64,000 nucleotides of DNA from assembly GCF_041734735.1 (NCBI RefSeq), contig NC_134899.1:3152149-3216148 (forward strand). The letters are read 5' to 3'. This document shows, one piece after another, positions 14,257 to 25,781 of the stretch. The notes under the pieces are model-generated. The model was not told where the DNA came from and made no database searches. It saw only the letters and a program-made list of their open reading frames with translations. This stretch comes from Babylonia areolata (lineage: Eukaryota; Mollusca; Gastropoda; Neogastropoda; Buccinidae). Numbering within the stretch: position 1 is the first letter of the stretch; the number at the start of each line of letters is the position of its first letter. The translations under genes were made by a program, and so were the position numbers.

Positions 14257-15236
14257 TCTAAACATCTATTAAATCTAGTCTCTGTATCATTCGCTGCAAT
14301 ATAATATTTGTTGTGCTTACACACACACACTTTAATCAGTTGGATGCATACTTGATTTTAGTTTCATCGTTCATCAGTATACAGATTTCAACTGACACTA
14401 AGCTTATGTCATTTTGTCCTTCTCGCCACACAACCACTCCACAACCAGTTCCCTATACGCCATTGGGTGAGCTCTGTGTTTCTGATGGCAATATCTCATT
14501 AAATATCTCTTTTGTCGGAACAGTAAACTGCAAATATTATATACTGGTAGAATCGTCGCAATTCCATCTTTAAATCTATTCCATTTATGTTTGCCTACGT
14601 TAAAATGATTTAACGCAGTTTGTAATTTTCAGCAATGAGCTCGCTAAAACTTACCCTTTTCAGGTGACTTAAATTAAGATTATAAATTCATCTTAAGTAA
14701 CCAACATTTCATTTTATACTCATTATAAAGTAGGTATTGAGCTCTTTCTTTTGCGACCTATCCGATGTAAATCGGTTCAGGAATCATTGAGAAATCTATC
14801 ACTGAACACCTTGAAAGAAACACAATTCTATCAGATTTAGCCTGACTGGGGACATTTTGCTTCACAGGCCATGCTAACTTCAGTGCAGTACGCTTAACTC
14901 ACTCCATACAAACGGCGAAAAAGACAACGTTAACAGCGTTTCACCCCAATTACCACCATCAAAATATTGCAAGTGGAAGGCTCTTATAGTTAAGAGGTGT
15001 TTGTTGAAAAAGAATACCACAATTCTGACGACGGAAGCTAAAGGTTGGGTCATTCAGACACCCATTGGACATCCGAGGGGTCTGTGTAGAGGAGAAGAGA
15101 GAACTGGCCGTACTGAGTGAGTTAACTTGCATAAGCAGACAGAGTGGGTGATCACTGGTCATTTTTCCACCTGGCTGAGCCTGCTTGCAGCCAGAGCCTG
15201 CTCTCTCTCTCTCTCTCTCACTTGCTGTGTCGTACA

Positions 15237-15270
<34 letters not shown>

Positions 15271-16975
15271 TGTCCAAGAGGCCAAGATCTCGCTATGTAT
15301 CGCTTGCACTGTTTTCCTCTTCTCCTTGTCCTTGTTTTCCTCTTCTTCTCATCTTTGTTTTCTCTATTCTCATCTTCTTATAACTATTGTAAAATAAAAC
15401 AATAGAAAAACCCTTTCGTGACTGGCCTCTATGTCTCCTGGCCTGCACGGGGATTCTTGTCTATCCTTTAATTCAGTAAATCATTAGTTAGTTCTTTTGT
15501 ACCATACCCCCTTTTATAATAAAACCACTCGGGTACACGGCTACATAAAGCTTCTTCAGCATCTTGGATGGCAAAATGTCTTTTTCTTTTTGTTGCAACA
15601 CACTGCTGTTTCAAGCCACTTGGGTAAGGTTGTGGTTTGTCATCAGCCAGTTTGAAAGCATCGTGACAATAACATCCAGAAATTATCATACAGAGTGTGA
15701 CTGGCTGTTGCTCTTTGTGGTTAAGTTTAGTTGATATATCAGGCTTTCTGACTGGTGGATATTGGGACACAACTTAAAAACAAAATGTGAAAAATCCTGA
15801 AATGATGCCGACATATTACGTCATGGGGCAAACAGCAAAGCCTCTTGCGGACGTATATATACATACAAACGTCAAGGGGCACTGACGAGGTTAACCATTC
15901 ACACACTTTAATTTCAAACAGCAGCACATTGGTTATTTTTTAGAGTAGTGCAGAACCGTATAGTTAGTTGCATTCATACATAAATACCACAGGATAGGAG
16001 GAGGAGGAGGAAAAGAAAAAGAAGAAGCCTCAACCCCATCACACAATCAGGCAATGGACTTGTGATCCTGAGATCACTGTAAGTTCAGGGTACCGGCCCC
16101 AGTCTCTGATTCAGCATGGTGCTGTGTCCTTTTGATTGTCCTCTCTCCATCCTCTTTAGAAATGGCACCCGACTTCAGTCGAGGAAGTCGGAAAAACGCC
16201 AGGAGAGGATTGCCCCTCCTCACACTCCCAACCTTCCAATGCCAACCCCTAGACACAGTGGACAAAGATTCACTGCCCCACTGGCCATAAAAGGCTACTG
16301 GACCTTTAACCTTCCACATTTGCAACCTAACCCCATGACTGTGTCTACCTGTACTGGTGCCCTCTGACTTCTGTTCAGCCGCAGTGGTGTTGGCAGCGGC
16401 AACCGTTGTGGTGGTGCTGCTGGTGGTGGTGGTGGTGGTGGTCGTGGTCGCGTTCTCGCCCGAGGAGGCGGCCGGCAAGGGCCCAGAACCTGGAGTTTCC
16501 TGTGGCTCTATGAGAAACACACACACACACATAGAGCAATAAGCCATGTTGATGACGATCCAGTAAAATCACACTACCCCTGCTGCTGCCACCAAACACA
16601 CACACACACACACACATACACACACACACACACAAACACACACATACTTGAACTTCTACCTTTGTTGCTATAGCCCAGTCAACTGAGCACACAGGGTCAA
16701 ATCAGGGCTGTAAACTGTAAACATATACCGATTACATAGAACACTATATTTTTTTTTTAAACACACAGAAAAGGCAATGAGGCACATGTACACTGTACAG
16801 TAGTGTTCATGCACAGTAACATAGGACATGCCACAGACATTGACCATTGCATCAATTTTACACCAAGACATCATCATGCCACACTGTGACACACACACAT
16901 GTTTACAAACACCACACACACACACACACACACACATCATAAACACAAACACACAGACACACACACACACATTCT

Positions 16976-17022
<47 letters not shown>

Positions 17023-18144
17023 CATAAACACACACACACACACACACATTCTCTCACACACAAATTATGCAGGCGGGGAACACTCAACACAACAGTCAAG
17101 TGTCATCATCCAGGAAAGGGAAGAGAGGAAAGGGAAGAGAGGAAAGGGAAGAGAGGAAAGGGAAGAGAGAAAAGGGAAGAGAGGAAAGGGAAGAGAGGAA
17201 AGGGAAGAGACACTCACAGCACAACTCACAGTTCCTGTCTGCTGGCTTTGTGTCCCAAGTGGCGTTATTTATTCAATGACATGGGGTCTTTACAAAAAGC
17301 CCAACACAAATATGGCTCAACTCATTTCACATACACAAACCCCGCCACAAACACATGAATACATCACACACACACACAAACACACACACAACACACAATT
17401 TTCTTTTTTGTTTTCAGAGGCAGTTTCATCAATACCATTTCTTTATCATTCAGACTGTGGTTAAAGCACTGGACTTTCAATCTCAGGGTCCCTGGTTCGA
17501 ATCTTGTTAACAGCACCTGGTGGACTAAGGGTGGAGATTCCTTCCAGTCTCACAGGTCAATATACTGGTGCCTGAACCTCCTTCATGTATATCTATAGGC
17601 ATGCAGAAGATCAAGTATGCACATTAAATATCCTGTATTCTATCATTCTATGTCAACGTTTGGTGGGTTATGGAAACAAGAACATACCCAGCATGCACAC
17701 TCCAAAAAAAGGAGTATGGCTGCCTGTATGGCAGGGTAAATAAAACCAAAACGGCTATACACATGACGTGTTTCATGTCTGCATGAGTGTCTATAGGTGC
17801 GTGACTGAAACCTGATTGAATGACACAGGAAACAAATGATGAGCGCCTAATGGCAGCTGCCAGTCCGCTCTGCCCAGGTAGGCAGCCTGTCGTGCATATG
17901 GATGCCATGTTTGTGAAACGCTTAGACTTAGAGCTTGTGTCTGTGTGTGTCAAGTGTGGCTGACAGCATAAAAACAGGACAGCCAGCTTGTTGTTTCTGG
18001 GTCATGGTGACACTGTTCCACATCACAACCATGACCTTCCATGAGACCCCAGGACCCTAAACAAAAACAAAACTCTGTAACCAGCGGGCCAGCATTTGCA
18101 TCAATAGCACCAGGAAACCTATACATCTGACATTTAAACTGTCC

Positions 18145-18175
<31 letters not shown>

Positions 18176-18253
18176 AGCCATGCTGCAAAGGTAGATCGTT
18201 ATATCTTCAGTGTACGCATTACCTTGTGACATGACATGACAGAGAAGAAAAAA

Positions 18254-18295
<42 letters not shown>

Positions 18296-18691
18296 TAATA
18301 TCAAACAAGTTGTTTTTCTCCAGTCACATGAAAGACGCCCACAGGTCTGAGGAATCTCCCCTTCCCTCAACCCCCCTGTCAGATCTCCCCATTCCTATAA
18401 CATGCCACTCCCACCCCCCACCCCCACCCCCCCAACAAGCCTACCTGGACACCAGGTGGTGACCGGCCCATAGTCATATAGGTGGACAGTGCTTGAACTG
18501 CATACCACCAGCATACTATGAATTCTTTACAACACACTGGAATTGTTTTTGCTTTTTTAAACACCTGTCATCATGAGTAAGAGACTGATCCTCTATCTTT
18601 TTCTCTTTTTTCTCAGATCTCTCTCTGTCTCTGTTCTCTTTGTTGCCCCTATCCCCACCCACCACACAACCAATAAACATACTGCTGGAAA

Positions 18692-18736
<45 letters not shown>

Positions 18737-18753
18737 TGCCTGTCTATTTGTGC

Positions 18754-18788
<35 letters not shown>

Positions 18789-19262
18789 TGCCTGTCTATT
18801 TGTGCGTGTGTGTGTGTGTCTGTGTGTGTGTGTCTGTGTGCGTTTGTGACGGATGTGTTCAGAGCAGAAAGGGTGGATCTTCCTGTTCTGGAATGATCTG
18901 TCTTCCCAGGGTATCTTGATCAGTCTTCACAAATCATCTCATGCTTTTCTCTACCACAACAATGCTTGAACCAAGCAAGTGCTATAATTCGATTAGAATT
19001 CTATCTGGATTCATATTAAAAGTTCTATCTAATCTGGGCATCTGCTCTTTCACATCATTTTGGTGAAATATGTTAATTCTTGGGAGTATATATATTCATT
19101 CATGGATCTCTTTCAGTCAGTATTCAAATATACTGTACAAATTTGGAAAAAGAAAAAAGGAGTATTAACTGACATTATGAGTCTCAAAAACCTTCACTTT
19201 TGTTTTGGTGGGCATTTTTATTTACCTTTTCAGTGTTTTGTTATACATACATACATACATAC

Positions 19263-19323
<61 letters not shown>

Positions 19324-20461
19324 GAAGAAAACTCAAATGAAACAGGATTAATCAATTTATCAAGTCATCAACTATCAACTGATGTTACTACAGCCCATGA
19401 AATGGATGTTGTGATCAGATCCAACTTTGCATGTTCAGAGCTAAAAAAAAAAAATACACTGAATCAACCTATTTCACTTCCATTTTCTTTGGGGTTTTTT
19501 GCTTATTTTTTTCCTTTCATATTCAGAACTAGTTCCAGTTCTAAACAGTAAGAGAATAAATTAAGATCACACATATATATTATATATATTATACATCACT
19601 GACAGTTTGTGGAAACTGGAACCAAAAGGAGGAGTTTGTATTATACTCCATGTTTGGTGATACATATACTTACCATGTCAAACTGATGCTAACAGTGAAA
19701 AGATGAGCCATCTAGCTACTGTCATATTCCTCATAGTAATATCAACAACTGTAAATATTCAGTCTGAGTCATGAATACTCATGGTCACATTGATACACAG
19801 TTAGTTTGTTTGTTTTACGAGTCCATACACTTATCACTATCAGTTTGTTTTACGAGTCCATACACTTATCACTATCAGTTTGTTTTACGAGTTCATACAC
19901 TTATCACTATCAGTTTGTTTTACGAGTCCATACACTTATCACTTTCAGTTTAATAATGTATGCTATATAAATTTCATACAAATAATCATTTCAATTTCAT
20001 TTTAAAACATAACATGAATGTAAATCATATTCTTACTTTAATACACCGGTGTATGGATATGTGCTTAAAGTATAATTTTCATACATTCTATTATTACATT
20101 ATAACATTTCATCCACTCCAGAGTATAAAAAATCATAAATGAGCGAGTCATCACTTCCATGGGGCGTGAGACTGATGTGACTGAACTGATGGACTTGCCA
20201 CTCACTTCTGATAACCACTAAACCAGCCACAGCATCATCAAGACTACTTAAGTGGTTCTGAAGTACTTCCCCTGTTATGGTTTTACACACACACACACGC
20301 ACACACACACATACGTGCGTGCGCGTACTGACACAGTTACTTTCGTCATGTTTATAATATACGGTCAAGAGTCTCATTCACACACACACACACACACACA
20401 CATACGTGCGCGTACTGACACAGTTACTTTCGTCATGTTTATAATATACGGTCAACAGTCT

Positions 20462-20510
<49 letters not shown>

Positions 20511-23500
20511 ATGCGCTCACACACACACACACACACAGAGTCTCAAAGATACAGCTCATACAATAGTCTCATATCAAATATACAGAAAATGAGAAACATA
20601 CGCATACACATTCACACACACACACATGCACACAAACACAAGCATGTGAATGGAGACAAGTGATTAGAACATAAGTTCTGTTACTGTGTTGTTAGTACAG
20701 GAATGTTATTAATCATAATTAAGTTAATTCTAAAATTTTACATATATTTTTTGTATATTCTAATTTTGTAAATAAAGCAATGAGACAAAACATCTCAAAA
20801 AAATATTTGACACTATTTGCTTTGTCAAAAACCTCCAAATAAAATCAGTTTTGATTTTGGAATTAATTGATTTATTGCATTAACTTATAACTATGGACTG
20901 TATCATGTAGAATGAAACCAAGATTTCTGTCATAATTTTTGTCTTCAATAGAATCTGTTTACTACTTTGGTACAATTTTCTTTGTGTGCGAGTTTGCAAT
21001 TTATGACAAGTTTGCTCGTTTGAAATGCCTTAGAGTTATAACAAACTAAAAGTGCCCGAAAAGATCAAATGCGCATATCAAATATCCCGTAATCCATGTC
21101 AGCATTCAGTGGGTGATGGAAACAAGAACACACCCAACCTGCATATCCCCGAGAATGTAGTATGGCTGCCCACATGGCAGGGTACAAAATTTTAATGGTC
21201 GTGCATATAAAACTAAAAGCCCTCTTGAACATTTGTGAACATGGGAGCTGCAGCCCACCAACGCCAGAGAAGACAAAGAACACCCAGAGCTGAACCAACT
21301 ACAGGCAGCATCAACATCACCCTAGTATAGTAACTCACAGTCACAGTATAAGCAACACACAGCCAATTGTTGCTGCCAGAGCAGGGTGACAAATGGAAAA
21401 CTGAGTCAGTCACTCACTCACTCAGCCACACCAATATAAGGTCTGGCATTAACCCTTTGACTGCTGTTGAAAAGTATGCTCATCAGTGAAGAGCTGTCAC
21501 GCCACCATTCCCCCCAGTTACAGTCTACACCAATAAAGAGTAAACAGAAAGTTGTAACAGCGCTCCAGGTTCACGCCACACTGATCAATCTCCTTTCACC
21601 AAGGCTCAGCAGCTATGGGGTTAACTTAAAGCCTCCATCAGTCCATGGCTGTGTAGAGTGTTATCCCTCTCAGTCACTGCTCCTGACAGGTTGGTTTATT
21701 GATTTACAACCTGTCTCAGTGTCTGTCTCAGTGTCTGTGTGTCTGTCCTGGGGCCAGAGAGAAAAGACAACCACCAGAACTTTTCTGTTTCAGTTATAAG
21801 AGGGTGCCAGAGCCTGTCAACAAATCTTTAAAGCTACGCCCCATCTGCTGTAAAAATTAGAAATGAAAAAAAAAAAGAAAAAAGGTCAGCAGATGCCTGG
21901 CCTTCAGTGGCTTCACATTCAACAAAACAACCACCAGCACTGTCCCTGTGCCAGTCAACACAAAAACAGCCCTCTTCCTCCAGCCAGACACAGTGAAAGA
22001 GATGGGAGGGGGGCAGGGAGAGAGTGGAAGGATGGGTGTGCAACAGGGAGGTTGGGGGAATGAGGGTACTGGACAAGGGGGAGGAGGGGAGGGGGGAGAG
22101 ATCAGATCAGGGCCAAGGGCAGGCTGAATAATCCTATCCCTCCATGCCCCACATCACCCCCCCACCCACACACACACACACACACATCAATCTCCCCCCT
22201 CCCTCCTTCCCCAGAGCCCCCCCTACCCTCCCAAAGCCCATCAGGCAAACCAACACAGTGGTGGGCTTTTGTCAGCTTTCCCAGTCCTGCCTGGCACCTT
22301 GTACTTGTTATGTCTTTTTCCTCCTGGCTTGTCAGTTGTCTTGTCAAGCAGTCACAGCTTCTTTTTCTTTCTTTTTTTTTTTTTTTTTTTTCCTCTCTGT
22401 AGGACTCAAAATACCCCCATTGTCCTGTCCTGGACATCTAAGCCTGGTGAAACAACTGGCAAAGCTCTCTCCCACCTGTCCCTTGGACAACCAATTTCTG
22501 ATGGTGTACTGATCAGTGTTCTGATCAGTGTTTACAACAAAGTGTGGACGTTCACTCTGCCACTCACACAGAGGATTTGAGGGGAAGAAATGTGGATACA
22601 GCCAGGTACACTACTTATAATGGATAATGTCCACTGACTAGGGTATTAATTTTTCATTTCTCAGTCTTTATTTATAAAATGCAAGTAATTTGTGGGGATA
22701 CACAGGTGTTTGGGTTGTTTTTTTTACCTACTCATCCCAAAGTCCACTAAAATTAGTGAATGTTACCTGGGAATTTCAAGCCCTGCTATACCAGTGGTAG
22801 GTGTGGAAGTAAGTGCTCAAAAAAATGCTGTCATGTTAATTTCCGTTCTTCTGCCTAGAACTAACTAGTCTGCATGACAGATGCACTAAGTCAAACTGAA
22901 ACCAACAACATGTACTCCAAAAAGTAATCTATACCATAAAATTAAAAATTAAAAATATCACTCGAAAACACACCAACTTAATCCCTAGCTAAACAAAAAC
23001 AAAATACAAAAACAAAACAAAAAAAAACATCACTTGACCTTAAATGAGACTTGTTTCCTCCTCTGCAAAATTTTGGGGGGACACACCATCAGCCTGCACA
23101 TTTGACTATGTGCTTGAAAAACTAAAACTAAAGCTGCAGCAGAGCAACGCAGACAGGCCAGGGAAAGCAGGGCCAGCAAGTCCCCGACAGCCGCCACCAT
23201 CCCCTGTCCACACTGTGTCAGAACCTTCGGGGCGCGAATTGGCCTGACCAGTCATCTGCGCACCCACAGAGCCCAACCCACCCACCCCCAGGGTGACTAG
23301 ATGGTCCTCATCGATCCCAACGGACGAACCACACATGTGCTTTAAATCACTATTGTCCAGCATTAGTATTTTGTTTTAAGTCTGTAACAGAAATTTTAAA
23401 AAAGGAAGAAAAAAAAAAGGCAATATCCTTATTTCTTCCTCTGTATTCTTTTGATTCGAAGACAGAAAAGTTGTGAATTGGTTACTAACATTTCTTCCCC

Positions 23501-24531
23501 TCCACTCTTTTATACTATAGGCTTTCTTTACAGCACTGAGAGGGGATAAAATGTAGAGAATATTATTACAATGCTATCAACCAATTTACCTTTTTTTTTT
23601 CATCTCTGAAACTACTATACCGAGAGGAAAGAGTTCAAGGGAAGAAATGTGGCCAAAAAATCATAATAACTGTTTATCAATGACTTGAAGACCAAAATAT
23701 TTTCTTTCTTTTAAATGCTGTTCTGCACTCAAGTTCCTGTGACCAGAGATGTGCTGTAATATCTCTGAAGGTGGCAACACACTCTGGACTCAACAATGAC
23801 TGAGCTGTGTGACTCATGGTGAAAACTGGTGTCTGATACAATGCCAGTGATTCATGTTCAGTGAACCATGTTTAGAGCATCCATGGCAGGTGATACTGTG
23901 TTCCCATTGTCCACCACATTGTTCCCATTGTCCACCACAAGTCTGGGCAACAATGCCAGCAGCGATAAAATGACAAGATGAACCAGATGAGTAGATCACG
24001 TAGAATTTACTTACAAACTGTGTAACATTAACAAATACATTTTACAGTTCAATCTCGTAATGAAAACAATGGCAATGGAGCTATGTGGTAACTAATAATA
24101 ACTAAATGTTTCTGAGTTTGCATGAGAATAGAATGTATTAACTTTACATGTGTCATGTATCTTTTTTTATGCATGAGACACAGAAAGGTGAAATAAACGA
24201 GCGGGACAAAACCTTGAAATATCCTCCGCCATTCGGATGTCATGTTCAAAATGAAAGCCATCTGACCATTGTTCAACGTTGCTACCTATAGCAAAACTTC
24301 CCGCGCAGAAATAAGAAAGAAATTAAAAACGTACATAGCTTTAATTTCCTTGATCAGCGAGGAAGACAAAGAAGTGTGAGACTGAAAGACGCGACACAAA
24401 CCTTCGTTCGCAGCATTGTCTTCGGACTGTCGTTTCTGGCGAAGTGAAGAACTGTGAACTCCTACGATGAATGATGACCAGAAGACAACGATGAACGCGA
24501 CGACAGACAAAATAAAAATTTTCTTCCCCAT
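7311..24531 (-). CDS. Small single-pass membrane protein with Thr-rich ectodomain (unrecognised family)
   Basis: Spliced CDS, complement of 24402-24531, 16349-16507, 8218-8299 and 7311-7467: 528 nt, 175 residues. All junctions are GT-AG with phases 1, 1, 2 in agreement. Residues 1-26 are a hydrophobic signal peptide (KKIFILSVVAFIVVF). RQKR at 31-34 is a furin-type site. The predicted ectodomain (35-96) has a run of nine Thr, a second run of four, and two N-glycosylation sequons (N62, N83). About 101-120 is a transmembrane helix. RIRKKR is the stop-transfer signal. The cytoplasmic tail is charged, with a GVYIDL tyrosine motif (Y147), and ends KEEE. An in-frame TGA precedes the start and no earlier ATG intervenes. 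I do not recognise the family. Surface receptor, adhesion or mucin-like roles are possible, and an undetected extra phase 1-1 exon cannot be excluded. It is divergent from the gene at 27632. Confidence 0.8.
7500..7790. repeat. GTGTT-rich degenerate repeat
   Basis: Runs of GTGTTGTGTTGTGTT and TGTAGTGTAGTGTAG with CTGTGTTGTGTTGTGTTGCA. It begins about 30 bp inside the last intron of the membrane-protein gene. Confidence 0.8.
8218..8299 (-). CDS. Membrane-protein gene exon 3 (transmembrane helix)
   Basis: 82 nt, from acceptor TTGTTTCAG to donor CGCAA/GTGAGT. It encodes TVTVVIVILVVAIVLGVAVF and then VFLRIR, a clear transmembrane segment followed by basic stop-transfer residues. Phases join exactly to the neighbouring exons. 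Confidence 0.85.
8395..8755. repeat. GAT-type trinucleotide block
   Basis: GATGATGATGATGGTGATGA with GTCAATGCTGCT units of 33-39 bp on the left, decaying to GATGATAATGATGATG on the right. Open frames of Asp, Met, Ile or Ser runs are artefacts. Confidence 0.9.
8930..10760. repeat. 52-56 bp minisatellite, about 34 units, in membrane-protein gene intron
   Basis: Unit ACACCAATACATGCACACAC, CCCTCTCCTGCTGTGTTCCC, TTCTCCCCCCTC. Spacing is 52 bp, or about 55 where CTT is inserted before CTGC. Units are nearly identical up to 9950 and then decay. Isolated relics recur at 11320-11405. The long open frames through it are artefacts. Confidence 0.95.
11575..11645 (-). mobile_element. CR1/L2-like LINE 3' tail remnant
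   Basis: The minus strand reads TTTCATGTAAAGCTCTTAGA and GAAAGGGCGCTAGATATATT, the same 3' terminus as the copies near 56970 and 58885. Confidence 0.5.
11945..12710. repeat. 153-bp tandem repeat, 5 units
   Basis: CACACAATACATTATTTTGA starts at 12098, 12251, 12404 and 12557, exactly 153 bp apart, with one more copy at 11951. Each unit holds TCTTGTGAGCTCT and TCTTGTGAACTCT. Confidence 0.95.
12703..13150. repeat. 46-bp minisatellite, about 9 units
   Basis: TTCCCTGTCTGGTAAGGTTA then AGTCAAACCAGGAACAGACA. Starts at 12791, 12837 and 12883. It abuts the 153-bp array. Confidence 0.93.
13766..13900 (+). mobile_element. Short SINE family D
   Basis: TTTCAGTTTCAGTAGCTCAA, GGAGGTGTCACTGCGTTCGG, CTACACCACATCTGCCAAGC and AACGCGCTTAGTCAGGCCTT, ending in poly-A. 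The pol III-like boxes are GTAGCTCAAGGAGG and GTTCGGACAAATCC. It resembles a SINE widespread in molluscs. Confidence 0.65.
14894..15125. mobile_element. TTAA-bounded MITE, copy 1
   Basis: TTAACTCACTCCATACAAAC at one end and GTACTGAGTGAGTTAA at the other: short inverted ends plus TTAA. The whole 232 bp recurs at 36451-36681. Confidence 0.7.
15468..15770 (-). other. Unrecognised 100-codon ORF in an intron
   Basis: The minus-strand frame reads MSQYPPVRKPDISTKLNHKE, then CMIISGCYCHDAFKLADDKP, then CVATKRKRHFAIQDAEEALC and PEWFYYKRGYGTKELTNDLL. The composition is protein-like and not repetitive, unlike most open frames here. It has no clear splice sites or partner exon. It may be a retrocopy or a mobile-element remnant; I do not recognise it. 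Confidence 0.25.
16060..16310 (+). mobile_element. SINE family C, single-unit copy
   Basis: ATGGACTTGTGATCCTGAGA, AGGGTACCGGCCCC, CAGCATGGTGCTGTGTCC, then CCCCTAGACACAGTGGACAA with only one body unit. It lies just outside exon 2 of the membrane-protein gene. Confidence 0.55.
16349..16507 (-). CDS. Membrane-protein gene exon 2 (Thr-rich ectodomain)
   Basis: 159 nt, from acceptor TTTCTCATAG to donor GTACAG/GTAGAC, phase 1 at both ends. It encodes EPQETPGSGPLPAASSGENA, nine Thr, SS, four Thr, then VAAANTTAAEQKSEGTST. The ACC repeat coding the Thr tract is itself a microsatellite and likely varies in length. Downstream on this strand lies a copy of SINE family C (16060-16310), so the exon ends close to repeat DNA. 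Confidence 0.78.
16590..17065. repeat. CA microsatellites
   Basis: Several (CA)n runs at 16590-16635 and 16910-17050, separated by ordinary sequence. Confidence 0.9.
17113..17211. repeat. 15-bp purine tandem repeat
   Basis: GGAAAGGGAAGAGA repeated about seven times. Confidence 0.9.
17440..17955 (+). mobile_element. SINE family A, near full length
   Basis: tRNA-like head: box A TGGTTAAAGCACTGG at 17458 and box B GGTTCGAATCT at 17494. The body contains GGGTTATGGAAACAAGAACA and GTATGGCTGCCTGTATGGCA. The 3' domain, GAAACCTGATTGAATGACAC then CTAATGGCAGCTGCCAGTC, ends in an AAACGCTTAGA-like tail. Other copies in the window are partial. Confidence 0.7.
18145..18292. repeat. GT and GA microsatellites
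   Basis: (GT)n at 18147-18174 and (GA)n at 18257-18292. Confidence 0.9.
18690..18845. repeat. Compound GT repeat with internal duplication
   Basis: Two (GT)n blocks, each followed by CTGCCTGTCTATTTGTGCGT. Confidence 0.9.
19245..19322. repeat. CATA and TA microsatellite
   Basis: CATACATACATACATA followed by (TA)n. Confidence 0.9.
19805..19952. repeat. 35-bp tandem repeat, 4 units
   Basis: CAGTTTGTTTTACGAGTCCA then TACACTTATCACTAT. Confidence 0.92.
20284..20540. repeat. CA array with duplicated spacer
   Basis: CGTACTGACACAGTTACTTT then CGTCATGTTTATAATATACG occurs twice between (CA)n blocks. Confidence 0.9.
21060..21300 (+). mobile_element. SINE family A, body fragment
   Basis: Carries ATCAAATATCCCGTAATCCA, TGATGGAAACAAGAACACAC, TAGTATGGCTGCCCACATGG and GGGAGCTGCAGCCCACCAAC. 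The tRNA head is absent. Confidence 0.6.
21449..21624. mobile_element. Possible TTAA-bounded MITE
   Basis: Begins TTAACCCTTTGACTGCTG. Its other end, read inverted, is TTAACCCCATAGCTGCTG. The ends are alike but imperfect. Confidence 0.45.
23100..23350 (+). mobile_element. LINE 3' end with C2H2 zinc finger
   Basis: One frame reads CPHCVRTFGARIGLTSHLRT then H (23205-23267), a C-x2-C-x12-H-x3-H finger followed by a stop at 23296-23298. Such a finger closes the ORF of a common invertebrate LINE type. The upstream part is in a shifted frame, so the fragment is decayed. It lies in the first intron of the membrane-protein gene. Confidence 0.6.
24402..24531 (-). CDS. Membrane-protein gene exon 1 (signal peptide, furin site)
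   Basis: Starts at ATG 24531-24529 (MGKKIFILSVV). It ends GAACGAAG before the donor GTTTGT, in phase 1. Upstream in frame there is a TGA and no other ATG; a GTG seven codons upstream is not needed as a start. It carries the signal peptide and RQKR. Confidence 0.8.
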
Positions 24532-25250
24532 CTTGGACAGTCCTTGCCTCACTTTTCCGACTTCTGAATGTCACTTGTAGCTTGTCTGAGCCAAGAGTTG
24601 AACGCTTTAAGACACAATGATTGGACTGGGCCTTGAAGCTCGACACAAATGTCTGCGCTGCTGTGTCGGTGTCACCCACGCTTTGCGAAACTGACGATTT
24701 CTTTTCCGTTCGATGAATACAGGCAAATTCTAATTCTCTTGTGTAGAAGTATGGTCAAATCGACAGCGTTTAGCTTGAGTTTTCTCGTAGTTAACAACTC
24801 GCCTTGGCCTCCACGCCGGAAAAAAGGGCGGAAAATGCGTAAGAAGATGTAATGGCTGCTGATCGGAAGTAAACAAAGGCGCAAATCGTCTGCCACTGTA
24901 TGCTGCGCAGTGGGCCAGCCGCAGTCGAGTGTTCACCTGTCTGCAGCTGGTTGAATCGAAAACAGGCGGAGCACGAGAACGATGTTCGCTGGTTGTATAA
25001 ATAGATCAGATCTCGTTTGGTTTCCAAGTGCTGCTCTTTTTCCCGATAGATACTTCCAGCGCGTTTTGCTGTCCATTCAACTTGTGAGGACTCAGTGCCG
25101 ATAATTTTTTAATGAGGTCATACTCTGAAAATAGCATATCACGTGGGCGGATTTCCCGATCCGTGTGTCAAGACGGGGGTTGTCCCATTCGTCGTCAGCG
25201 TGTGTGGTCTTTTTGGGAAAAACTGATGACATAATCAGTCTAAGCGTTGT
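24532..25250. promoter_or_regulatory. Probable promoter region of the membrane-protein gene
   Basis: The region just 5' of the minus-strand start is richer in CG than its surroundings (for example CTCCACGCCGGAAAAAAGGG) and contains an E-box CACGTG near 25140. No TATA box stands out. This is inferred from position. Confidence 0.35.
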
Positions 25251-25585
25251 TTTGGTTCTGCATACGATTACAAACGTTTGCTGTCGCTAATTTGAACTTA
25301 ATCGATATGCGGAACCAGTTTTGATTCAATTAACACAGCAACTGTGGCAATCTAGTAAGCAGTGGACCACCCACTGACTGCACGGCCTCTCATGATTAAT
25401 AACTATATAGGCTATATATATATATATATTTTTTTTCAACATTGCAATACAATTTCTCAGAAAACCAAATGCATTTAATGGAGAGATGAGGGTTTCTGTG
25501 GCTGAGGGGTTGTCTGGAAAAAAAATCAGAACTAATCAAACCACTTGATTAGTAAGTTATACAACTACTGATGAAATTGACTGTG

Positions 25586-25624
<39 letters not shown>

Positions 25625-25781
25625 TGATCAGTATAACTAAACAAATAAATGTTGTTGTTTTTAAACCTCCAAAATAAACATATATTATGCATGGGTTGGT
25701 TGTACTGCGTGCAGACGGCTATATCGCGGATTTTAACCGGGAATTTGTACTTGTCAGTCGACTTGGAAAAAAAAAAAATCA

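Noticed and set aside
17440-17510. tRNA gene candidate with A and B boxes
   Set aside because: No cloverleaf with a proper acceptor stem. The head is followed by a SINE body seen elsewhere in the window.
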